Shown in pieces: positions 46,661-53,380 of a stretch of DNA of 64,000 nucleotides (its first letter is position 1; each line of letters starts with the position of its first letter). The stretch is from Micromonospora sp. RHAY321 (GTDB lineage Bacteria; Actinomycetota; Actinomycetes; Mycobacteriales; Micromonosporaceae). The position numbers and the translations under genes were made by a program. Below the pieces are notes generated by a model. The model saw only the letters and a program-made list of their open reading frames with translations. It had not been told where the DNA came from and searched no databases. Location of the stretch: NCBI RefSeq assembly GCF_023896955.1, contig NZ_JAMHIW010000005.1:310001-374000 (forward strand), in the 5' to 3' direction.

Positions 46661-47632
46661 CTAGGGGGTGAGGGTGAAGGGTCGGAAGGTGCGCGGCCCG
46701 TAGAGCCGGTCCAGCACCTGGTCGAGTTCGCGGAGCAGGCGCCAGGCGTCGTCGGGCCGGTCCTGGAGGAATCGCTGCCGGCAGCCCTGGGCGAAGCCGA
46801 GCAGCTCGCGCGGCGCGTGGCGGTTCAGCAGCGAGGTCATGCAGCGGGTGGCCATCCAGATGTCGGTGCCCGGCCCGCAGGGCTGCTTCCTGGGGACCTC
46901 GGGCGGGTACCAGCCCTCCTGGTCGGGCACCAGAGCCGGGACCGTGCCTCCGACGGGGGCGGAGAAACACCAGTCGACCAGCACCACGCCGTGGGCGTCC
47001 GGCTCGATCAGCACGTGTCGCGGCAGGACCGCGCCGTGCACCACGCCCGCCCGGTGGGCCAGGCCGAGCGCCACCAGCAGCCGCCGCCACATCCAGGCCA
47101 CGTCCCGGGCGTCCAACCCGTCGGGGTACGCGCGCCGCACCTCGTCGAGGTCGTGCAGACCGGGCGCGGTGGCGAGCACGTTGATCCGTCGTTCGGCGCC
47201 GGAGGCGGCGTCGCGGTGTGGGAACTCGTCGACGAGCCGTGGCACGTACGGCAGGTAGCGCGGGTCGCCGCGTTCGGCGATGGTGCGCAGGGCGTGCGCC
47301 TCGCGGGCCATCAGGTCGTTGTCGGTGGGCCGTCGGGGGAGCTTGAGCAGCCGGTCGTCGCCGACGTCGTAGAGATCGGCCAGGTCACCCGAGTGGACCG
47401 GCACGCCGAGGCGGTAGTCGCCGAGGACGGTGACCTGCCGGGCCTGCCACCGGGTGGTGACCTGGATGAACGCCTCGGTGGCCTCGGCGCGTACCGCCGG
47501 GTCGGCCGGCAGACGGTCGGGGTGCAGGGCCGCGACCAGCTCGCGGTAGCGCCGGGCCGGCTGGTCGGTGCCGAACAGGTCGGCGTCGGTGCGGGCCGCC
47601 GTGACCAGGCCGATGGCCTCCGCGGTCCTCAT
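46661..47632 (-). CDS. J-domain fused to a degenerate protein-kinase-like fold
   Basis: 323 residues. Residues ~20-65 resemble a J domain: the HPD motif at 37-39 (AALHPDRLP) flanked by helices. The rest is kinase-like: LYDVGDDRLLKLPRR (Lys97 as beta-3 Lys), Glu111 on the following helix, then VVHGAVLPRHVLIEP where HRD is replaced by HGA (199-201), and LVDWCFS where DFG is DWC (219-222). The catalytic Asp of HRD is lost while the metal Asp is kept, so it is a pseudokinase or an atypical kinase. The start overlaps the Nudix gene stop by 4 bases. Confidence 0.85.
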   Translation of the reverse strand: MRTAEAIGLVTAARTDADLFGTDQPARRYRELVAALHPDRLPADPAVRAEATEAFIQVTTRWQARQVTVLGDYRLGVPVHSGDLADLYDVGDDRLLKLPRRPTDNDLMAREAHALRTIAERGDPRYLPYVPRLVDEFPHRDAASGAERRINVLATAPGLHDLDEVRRAYPDGLDARDVAWMWRRLLVALGLAHRAGVVHGAVLPRHVLIEPDAHGVVLVDWCFSAPVGGTVPALVPDQEGWYPPEVPRKQPCGPGTDIWMATRCMTSLLNRHAPRELLGFAQGCRQRFLQDRPDDAWRLLRELDQVLDRLYGPRTFRPFTLTP

Positions 47633-48384
47633 CGCACCGTCTCCTCCCGGGCGGGGCGCAGCAGCGCCGGGTGCAGCAGCCGGGCGTCGCCGGCCCGGTA
47701 GAGCCGGGCGCGGGGGCCGCCCCGGGCACCGCCGCGCTCGGTGCTGGCGCCCGTGCTCTCCACGAACCCCGGCACGGACAGCACCTTGCGGTGGAAGTTG
47801 CCGGCGTGCAGGGGGTGACCCCAGACCGTCTCGTAGACGGCGCGCAGCTCGCTGATCGTGAACTCGGCGGCGAGGAAGCGGGTGGCGAGCGGCGTGTATT
47901 CCAGCTTGGAGCGCGCCCGCTCCAGGGCGTCGTCGATGATCCGGCCGTGGTCGAACGCGAGCTGCCGGCTGGTCAGTGCGGTCACCGGCAGCCAGATCGC
48001 CTCGTCGGCGTCGCTGCCGGCGGCCGGGTCCGGCAGGTCGGGGGCGAACGCGAGGTGGGCGACCGAGACGACGCGCATCCGTGGGTCGCGGTCGGGAGCC
48101 CCGTAGCTGCCCAACTGCTCCAGGTGTACGCGGCGCAGCCCTGCACCGCCGAGCCCGGTCTCCTCGGCCAGCTCCCGTCGGGCGCCGGCGGTCAGGTCCT
48201 CCTCGGGGCGGACGAAGCCACCGGGCAACGCCCAGTGCCCCTCGAAGGGCGGCTGCCCACGCTGGATCAGCAGCAGGTGCAGTGCGTCGTCGCGGATGGT
48301 CAGGGCCACCACGTCGACGGTCACGGCGACCGACGGATAGGCCCGGGGGTCGTACGCGGCCAGGAAGTCCTGCTCGTCAACCAT
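47629..48384 (-). CDS. Nudix protein with winged helix, NrtR-like regulator
   Basis: 251 residues from ATG 48384. The N-terminal Nudix domain has an intact box GFVRPEEDLTAGARREL plus AEETGL (G-x5-E-x7-RE-x2-EE-x-G), so hydrolysis is possible, whereas many NrtR repressors have lost it. The C-terminal part is a winged helix (FTISELRAVYETVWGHPLHA, then GNFHRKVL) as in NrtR regulators of NAD synthesis that bind ADP-ribose. First gene of the four-gene operon, with two palindromes at 48390-48418 just before the start, pointing to autoregulation. Confidence 0.88.
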   Translation of the reverse strand: MVDEQDFLAAYDPRAYPSVAVTVDVVALTIRDDALHLLLIQRGQPPFEGHWALPGGFVRPEEDLTAGARRELAEETGLGGAGLRRVHLEQLGSYGAPDRDPRMRVVSVAHLAFAPDLPDPAAGSDADEAIWLPVTALTSRQLAFDHGRIIDDALERARSKLEYTPLATRFLAAEFTISELRAVYETVWGHPLHAGNFHRKVLSVPGFVESTGASTERGGARGGPRARLYRAGDARLLHPALLRPAREETVR

Positions 48385-48389
48385 GTCTC

Positions 48390-48418
48390 TCTCAATCTGA
48401 GAACATCTCGATCTGAGA
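48390..48418 (-). promoter_or_regulatory. Tandem palindromes before the NrtR-like gene
   Basis: TCTCAATCTGAGA (48390-48402) and TCTCGATCTGAGA (48406-48418), separated by ACA, are both TCTCR-ATC-TGAGA; the first is a perfect inverted repeat, the second has one mismatch. They begin 5 bases before the ATG at 48384, over the likely promoter or leader. A repeat distance of 16 bp suggests two dimers side by side. Natural operator for the Nudix/winged-helix protein. Confidence 0.8.
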
Positions 48419-48437
48419 AGAACTTAGCGCAGAAAAA

Positions 48438-48475
48438 CACCCCTGCCAAGCCCCGAATCCGGTTTGGCAGGGGTG
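48438..48475 (-). terminator. Rho-independent terminator after the MaoC gene
   Basis: CACCCCTGCCAA (48438-48449) and TTGGCAGGGGTG (48464-48475) form a 12-bp stem; on the minus strand a TTTTT run follows. It lies 2 bases past the stop at 48478, a classic terminator that isolates the lipid genes from the Nudix operon. Confidence 0.92.
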
Positions 48476-48477
48476 CC

Positions 48478-49431
48478 TCAGCGCAGGAGACCCGCCAGGT
48501 GTGGTCGGCCGCGCGAGTCGTGCAGCGCGAACCCACCGTCGGGCAGGAGGGCGAAGCTCACCGTGCTCGGCAGCGGTACGGGCAGCTTGAAGGCGACCTC
48601 GACGGTGTAGGCGTCCGGCAGCCGGTTCTCCAGCGCGGCCAGGCAGCGGGCCTTGCTCCACATGCCGTGCGCGATCGGCCGGCGGAACCCGAACAGCCGC
48701 GCCCCGAGCAGGGAGGTGTGGATCGGGTTGTGGTCCCCGGAGACCCGCGCGTACGCGGTGCCGACGCGAGGCTCCACCCGCCAGCGGGCCGTGCCGGCCG
48801 GCGTCTCCGGGCGTCCGCTCCGGTCGCGCCGCTCGCCGCCGCCGGGCATCCGCTCCCGACCTAGATACGTCGAGACGCCGCGCCAGACCTCATCCCCGTC
48901 GACCGAGGCGATGAGCACCACGTCGACCTGCCGCCCCCGGTCGTGCGGGCGCAGGTTCTCCGCGTACGTCGTGAAGTCGAGGGTCTCGTCGGCGGTGACC
49001 GGACGGTGCACGGAGATCCGGTTGCCGACGTGCACCACGCCGGTCAGTGGGATGGGGAACTCCGGCGCGGTCATCAGCCGCAGGGCCAGCGGGAAGCCCA
49101 TGACGTGCGGGAACGTCGCGGGAAGCCGGTCGGTGAGCCGGAACCCGCAGACCCGGTCGTAGTCGGCCAGGTGCGCCCGGTCGACGGTCACCCCGCTCAC
49201 GGTCAACTCGACCGGCGGCAGGCCGGGTCCGCGCCGCCCTCCGCCCAGGCCCGGCAGCGCATTGAGCAACGCCCGCCGGTAGAGCGCACCTGCCGCCGGC
49301 ATCCGGGGCAGCTCGATCGGGGTACGGCTGCCCTCCGGCCGGCCAGCCGCGGCCAGGGTCTCCGCCGACAGCGTCTCCGTCGGGCCGTCGATCAGCTCGT
49401 GCAGGGAGACGTCGTCGTCCGTGCCACCCAT
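48478..49431 (-). CDS. MaoC-like (3R)-hydroxyacyl dehydratase, HtdX-like
   Basis: 317 residues from ATG 49431, overlapping the FabG stop by one base (TGATG). The C-terminal hot-dog domain has YARVSGDHNPIHTSLLGARL and RRPIAHGMWSKARCLAALE, the hydratase-2 motif with catalytic Asp and His. The N-terminal half is a second, degenerate hot-dog. The order MaoC, FabG4 and divergent FadA2 equals htdX-fabG4-fadA2 of mycobacteria (Rv0241c-Rv0243). It probably hydrates enoyl-CoA or dehydrates hydroxyacyl-ACP/CoA. Confidence 0.9.
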   Translation of the reverse strand: MGGTDDDVSLHELIDGPTETLSAETLAAAGRPEGSRTPIELPRMPAAGALYRRALLNALPGLGGGRRGPGLPPVELTVSGVTVDRAHLADYDRVCGFRLTDRLPATFPHVMGFPLALRLMTAPEFPIPLTGVVHVGNRISVHRPVTADETLDFTTYAENLRPHDRGRQVDVVLIASVDGDEVWRGVSTYLGRERMPGGGERRDRSGRPETPAGTARWRVEPRVGTAYARVSGDHNPIHTSLLGARLFGFRRPIAHGMWSKARCLAALENRLPDAYTVEVAFKLPVPLPSTVSFALLPDGGFALHDSRGRPHLAGLLR

Positions 49432-50831
49432 CACGCCCCCAGCAGGCTCTGGCCGCAGACCCGGACCACGTTGCCGCTGACCGCGCCGCTGGCCGGCCAG
49501 GACAGCCAGCCGATCGTCTCGGCCACGTCCACCGGCAGCCCGCCCTGGGCCAGGCTGTTCATCCGGCGTCCCGCCTCGCGGACGACCAGCGGGATGCGCG
49601 CGGTCAGTCGGGTCTCGATGAAGCCGGGGGCCACGGCGTTGACGCTGATCCCCTGGTCGCGGAGGGCCGGGGCGAGCGAGCCGACCAGCCCGATCACGCC
49701 GGCCTTGCTGGTGGCGTAGTTGGTCTGCCCGCGGTTGCCGGCGACCCCGGCGATCGAGGAGACCGCCACGATCCGCCCGCCGGCCGGGATCAGCTCCCGC
49801 TCCAGCAGCACGTCGTTGATCCGCTCCTGGCTGGAGAGGTTGACGTCGATGACCTGGTCCCACCGGTCGGCGTCCATCCGGCCGAGCGTCTTGTCCCGCG
49901 TGATGCCGGCGTTGTGGATGACCACGTCGACCCGGCCGTGCCGGCTTGCCAGGTGGTCGGCGAGCCGGGTCGGCGCGTCCGGCGCGGTCAGGTCGAGCTG
50001 GACGGCCGTGCCGCCGATGTCGTTCGCCACCGCGGCCAGCGCGTCCCCGGCGGCCGGGATGTCCAACGCCACCACCTGCGCGCCGTCGCGGGCGAGCACC
50101 CGGGCCAGCGCGGCGCCGATGCCCCGCGCGGCGCCGGTGACCAGCACGACCTGCCCGTCGAGTGGGCGGTCCCAGTCGGCCGGGGCGCTCGCGTCGCCAG
50201 CGCCGACCCGGATGACCTGCCCCGACACGTACGCGGACCGCCCCGACAGGAGGAACCGGAGGGTCGCCTCGAGGCTGGTGAGCGTGCCGGTGGACCGATC
50301 CGGTCCGCCCGGGTCGGCCGTGGTGACACTGCCGTCGCGGGTGACGTGGACGAGTTGCGCGGTGATGCCCCGGCCGAACTCCTTGCCGATGCTCCGGACC
50401 AGCCCTTCCAGGGCGCGCTGGGCGGTCGCCTCGCGGGGCGTCGGGCACTCCTCCGGCGGGGTGCCCAGCACGATCACCCGACCGCTGGGCAGCACGGCCC
50501 GCGCCTGGGGGTGGAAGAAGTCGTAGAGCTGGCGCAGGTCGGTCGAGTCGGTGATCCCGGTGGCGTCGAAGAGCAGTGCGCCGTACCGCTGCGGGGTGTC
50601 GGCGGAGGCGGTGGCGGCCGGGTCGGCCAGGTCGACCCCGGCGGCGGTCAGGATCTTGGCGACCGGCTCGGCGAGCCGGCTGCCGGTGGCCGCGCCGAGC
50701 AGGGCCGGCCCGGGCAGCAGCGGGTCGCCGGGGCGGTGCCGGCGCAGTCGCGGTGGGTCGGGCAGCCCGAGGCGCTTGACCAGCGCGCGGCCGGCGGCCG
50801 ATTGGACGAAGCTCGCGTACCTGTCGGTCAT
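49431..50831 (-). CDS. fabG: FabG4-type 3-oxoacyl-ACP/CoA reductase
   Basis: 466 residues, about twice a normal FabG. The N-terminal half (1-210) is a flavodoxin-like, non-catalytic Rossmann domain, as in mycobacterial FabG4 (HMwFabG). The C-terminal SDR has VLVTGAARGIGAALARVLA, NAGITRDK, VSSIAGVAGNRGQTNYATSK (Ser, Tyr and Lys) and a C-terminal MNSLAQGGLPVDVAETI segment. It reduces 3-oxoacyl thioesters. It is first in the two-gene unit with MaoC, and its promoter region contains the TetR-type palindrome shared with 40426. Confidence 0.92.
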   Translation of the reverse strand: MTDRYASFVQSAAGRALVKRLGLPDPPRLRRHRPGDPLLPGPALLGAATGSRLAEPVAKILTAAGVDLADPAATASADTPQRYGALLFDATGITDSTDLRQLYDFFHPQARAVLPSGRVIVLGTPPEECPTPREATAQRALEGLVRSIGKEFGRGITAQLVHVTRDGSVTTADPGGPDRSTGTLTSLEATLRFLLSGRSAYVSGQVIRVGAGDASAPADWDRPLDGQVVLVTGAARGIGAALARVLARDGAQVVALDIPAAGDALAAVANDIGGTAVQLDLTAPDAPTRLADHLASRHGRVDVVIHNAGITRDKTLGRMDADRWDQVIDVNLSSQERINDVLLERELIPAGGRIVAVSSIAGVAGNRGQTNYATSKAGVIGLVGSLAPALRDQGISVNAVAPGFIETRLTARIPLVVREAGRRMNSLAQGGLPVDVAETIGWLSWPASGAVSGNVVRVCGQSLLGA

Positions 50832-50839
50832 GGGCGTAG

Positions 50840-50855
50840 CCTACTGGCGAGTAGG
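50840..50855. promoter_or_regulatory. TetR-type operator between fabG and thiolase
   Basis: CCTACTGGCGAGTAGG is a perfect inverted repeat with six-base arms around GGCG. It lies 9 bases from the fabG start and 32 bases from the thiolase start. It matches CCTACGCACGAGTAGG at 40440 in 13 of 16 positions. Both sets of genes are for acyl-CoA metabolism. Confidence 0.78.
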
Positions 50856-50886
50856 GTTCGAGCAACACCTGTTGAGGAGGCGGATC

Positions 50887-52179
50887 GTGCAGAGCATCCG
50901 ACGTGTCGCTGTCATCGGGGGCAACCGCATCCCCTTCGCCCGTTCCAACTCCCGCTACGCGGACGCGTCCAACTCGGACCTGCTCGGCGCGGCGCTGGAC
51001 GGTCTGGTCGCCCGGTACGGACTGGCCGGCCAACGGGTCGGCGAGGTGGTGGCCGGGGCGGTGCTCAAGCACTCCCGCGACTTCAACCTCACCCGCGAGG
51101 TGGTGCTCGGCTCCCGGCTCGACCCGCACACCCCGGCGTACGACATCCAGCAGGCGTGCGGCACCGGCCTGGAGGCGGCGATCCTCGTCGCCAACAAGAT
51201 CGCCCTCGGGCAGCTCGACGTGGGCATCGCCGGCGGCGTCGACACCACCTCCGACGCGCCGCTCGCGGTCAACGAGGAGATGCGGCGCACGCTGCTCAAA
51301 CTCAACTCCGCCCGCACGCTCGGCGAACGGCTCAAGGTCGCCGCGAAGCTACGGCCGCTCCAGCCGTTCAAGCCGGACATCCCGCGCAACGCCGAGCCGC
51401 GTACCGGCCTGTCGATGGGGGACCACGCCGCCCGCACGGCGCTGCGCTGGCAGATCGACCGGCGGTCCCAGGACGAGCTGGCGCTGCGCTCCCACCAGCG
51501 ACTGGCCGCCGCGTACGACCAGGGTTTCTTCGACGACCTGATGACGCCGTACCTCGGGTTGACCCGCGATGCGAACCTCCGCCCCGACACCAGCCTGGAG
51601 AAGCTCGGCTCGCTCAAGCCGGTCTTCGGCACCCGGGGCCCGGACGCCGAGCAGGCCACCATGACCGCCGGCAACTCCTCGCCGCTCACCGACGGCGCGT
51701 CCACCGTGCTGCTGGCCAGCGAGGAGTGGGCGAGTGCGCACCACCTGCCGGTGCTGGCCTGGTTCAGCTGGTCGGAGACGGCGGCGGTGGACTTCGTGCA
51801 CGGCGACGAGGGACTGTTGATGGCCCCCGCGTACGCGGTGCCCCGGATGCTGGCCCGGGCCGGGCTGACGCTGCAGGATTTCGACTACTACGAGATCCAC
51901 GAGGCGTTCGCCTCGCAGGTGCTGGCCACGCTCGCCGCCTGGGAGTCGCCCGAGTTCTGCAAGGACCGACTCGGCCTGGACGCGCCGCTGGGCGCGATCG
52001 ACCGGGACCGGGTCAACGTGAACGGGTCGTCCCTGGCCGCCGGGCACCCGTTCGCCGCCACCGGCGGGCGGATCGTGGCCACCCTGGCCAAGCTGCTGGC
52101 GCAGCGGGGCGGCGGACGCGGGCTCATCTCGATCTGCGCGGCCGGCGGCCAGGGCGTGACGGCCATCCTGGAGCGCTGA
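50887..52179 (+). CDS. Acetyl-CoA acyltransferase (thiolase), FadA2-like
   Basis: 430 residues from GTG 50887 with GAGGAGG upstream. Thiolase motifs: acyl-enzyme Cys91 in IQQACGTGLEAAILVANKI, EIHEAFASQVLAT, NGSSLAAGHPFAATGGR with the active His, and CAAGGQG with the second Cys. It cleaves 3-oxoacyl-CoA to acyl-CoA and acetyl-CoA. Divergent from the FabG4/MaoC genes as in mycobacteria, sharing the palindromic operator. The N-terminal VQSIRRVAVIGGNRIPFAR is also like FadA2. Confidence 0.94.
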   Translation: MQSIRRVAVIGGNRIPFARSNSRYADASNSDLLGAALDGLVARYGLAGQRVGEVVAGAVLKHSRDFNLTREVVLGSRLDPHTPAYDIQQACGTGLEAAILVANKIALGQLDVGIAGGVDTTSDAPLAVNEEMRRTLLKLNSARTLGERLKVAAKLRPLQPFKPDIPRNAEPRTGLSMGDHAARTALRWQIDRRSQDELALRSHQRLAAAYDQGFFDDLMTPYLGLTRDANLRPDTSLEKLGSLKPVFGTRGPDAEQATMTAGNSSPLTDGASTVLLASEEWASAHHLPVLAWFSWSETAAVDFVHGDEGLLMAPAYAVPRMLARAGLTLQDFDYYEIHEAFASQVLATLAAWESPEFCKDRLGLDAPLGAIDRDRVNVNGSSLAAGHPFAATGGRIVATLAKLLAQRGGGRGLISICAAGGQGVTAILER

Positions 52180-52294
52180 GCCGCCGGCCACCGCGCCCGA
52201 TCGTCCCGGGCCGCCCCTTACCGGGTCATCCGCAAGCAGACGTTAACGGTCTGTTCAGGACCCGGCCCGCTGGTGGGAAGTTCGCCACGCCACG

Positions 52295-52331
52295 GTGATC
52301 GCTACCGCACCCTCGGTGCGGCACCGATCAC
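52295..52331 (+). promoter_or_regulatory. Symmetric hairpin before the glycosyltransferase gene
   Basis: GTGATCG (52295-52301) pairs with CGATCAC (52325-52331), and CGCACC (52306-52311) with GGTGCG (52315-52320), separated by four-base internal bulges. It lies 29 bases before the ATG at 52361. It may be a terminator, a leader structure, or an operator. The rest of 52180-52360 shows nothing clear. Confidence 0.5.
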
Positions 52332-52360
52332 TCCTGCGTGCGGAACGGGGCCGTAACACG

Positions 52361-53380
52361 ATGGAGTCCGTCGTCCCCGGGATGACCACCCTGTCGGTGG
52401 TCGTCCCGATGTTCAACGAGACCGCGGTCATCCCGGCCCTGGTCACCCGGCTGCGGCCGGTGCTCGACGCGCTCGGGGTCGACTACGAGGTGGTCGCCGT
52501 CGACGACGGCAGCCGGGACGACACCGTGGCGGTGCTCTTCGACCACGGCCGGGACTGGCCGCAGTTGAGGGTCGTCCGGCTGCGGCGGAACAGCGGCCAC
52601 CAGGCGGCGTTGACCGCCGGACTCCACCGGGCCGTCGGCCGGTGGGTGGTCAGCCTCGACGCGGATCTCCAGGATCCGCCGGAGGTCATCGCGGACATGC
52701 TCCGGGCGGCCCGCGAGGACGGCGTGGACGTGGTCTACGGCGTTCGCGCCGACCGCAGCACCGACACGGTCTTCAAGCGCAACACCGCCCGGGTCTACTA
52801 CTGGCTGATGCGCCGGCTGGTCGGTGCCGACCTGCCGGCGCAGGCCGGTGACTTCCGGCTGCTCAGTCGAGATGTGATCGAGGTGCTGCGCCGGTTGCCG
52901 GAACGCGCCCCGGTCTACCGGCTGCTGGTGCCGTCGCTCGGTTTTCCCAGCGCCGAGGTGCGCTACGTCCGTGCGGCACGGGTCGCCGGCCAGACGAAGT
53001 ACCCGCTGCGCCGGATGGTCGCCCTGGCCTGGGAGAGCACGGCGAACTTCTCCGCCGCGCCGCTGCGACTGGCCACCTGGCTGGGGATGTGCAGCTTCCT
53101 GCTCTGCCTCGGGCTGATCGCGTTCGGCATGGTCGCGTACGTCGCCGGCGCCACCATCCCCGGCTGGACCTCGATGTTCGTCGCCGTGCTGCTGCTCAGC
53201 GGGGTGCAACTGGTCTGCCTCGGCCTGCTCGGCGACTACGTCGGGAGGATCTACGCCACCGTGCAGAACCGGCCGGCCTTCCACGTCGGGTTCGACTCGC
53301 TCGACGACGTCCCGCGTGCCGCGACGGTCGGGCCGATCGGTGACGAGTCACGCGCGCCCGTGGTCGGCGCCCGTGGCTGA
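52361..53380 (+). CDS. GT2 membrane-bound glycosyltransferase
   Basis: 339 residues from ATG 52361 (ATG 52382 is an alternative). GT2 motifs: VVVPMFNETAVIPALV, EVVAVDDGSRDDT, VSLDADLQDPPEVI (DxD) and AQAGDFRLLSRDV. Two C-terminal membrane segments (about 245-275 and 285-310). This is the dolichyl-phosphate-mannose synthase/ArnC type that loads sugars onto polyprenyl phosphate. The next gene encodes a membrane protein with a likely outside domain and overlaps by eight bases, suggesting a pathway that transfers the lipid-linked sugar. Confidence 0.9.
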   Translation: MESVVPGMTTLSVVVPMFNETAVIPALVTRLRPVLDALGVDYEVVAVDDGSRDDTVAVLFDHGRDWPQLRVVRLRRNSGHQAALTAGLHRAVGRWVVSLDADLQDPPEVIADMLRAAREDGVDVVYGVRADRSTDTVFKRNTARVYYWLMRRLVGADLPAQAGDFRLLSRDVIEVLRRLPERAPVYRLLVPSLGFPSAEVRYVRAARVAGQTKYPLRRMVALAWESTANFSAAPLRLATWLGMCSFLLCLGLIAFGMVAYVAGATIPGWTSMFVAVLLLSGVQLVCLGLLGDYVGRIYATVQNRPAFHVGFDSLDDVPRAATVGPIGDESRAPVVGARG

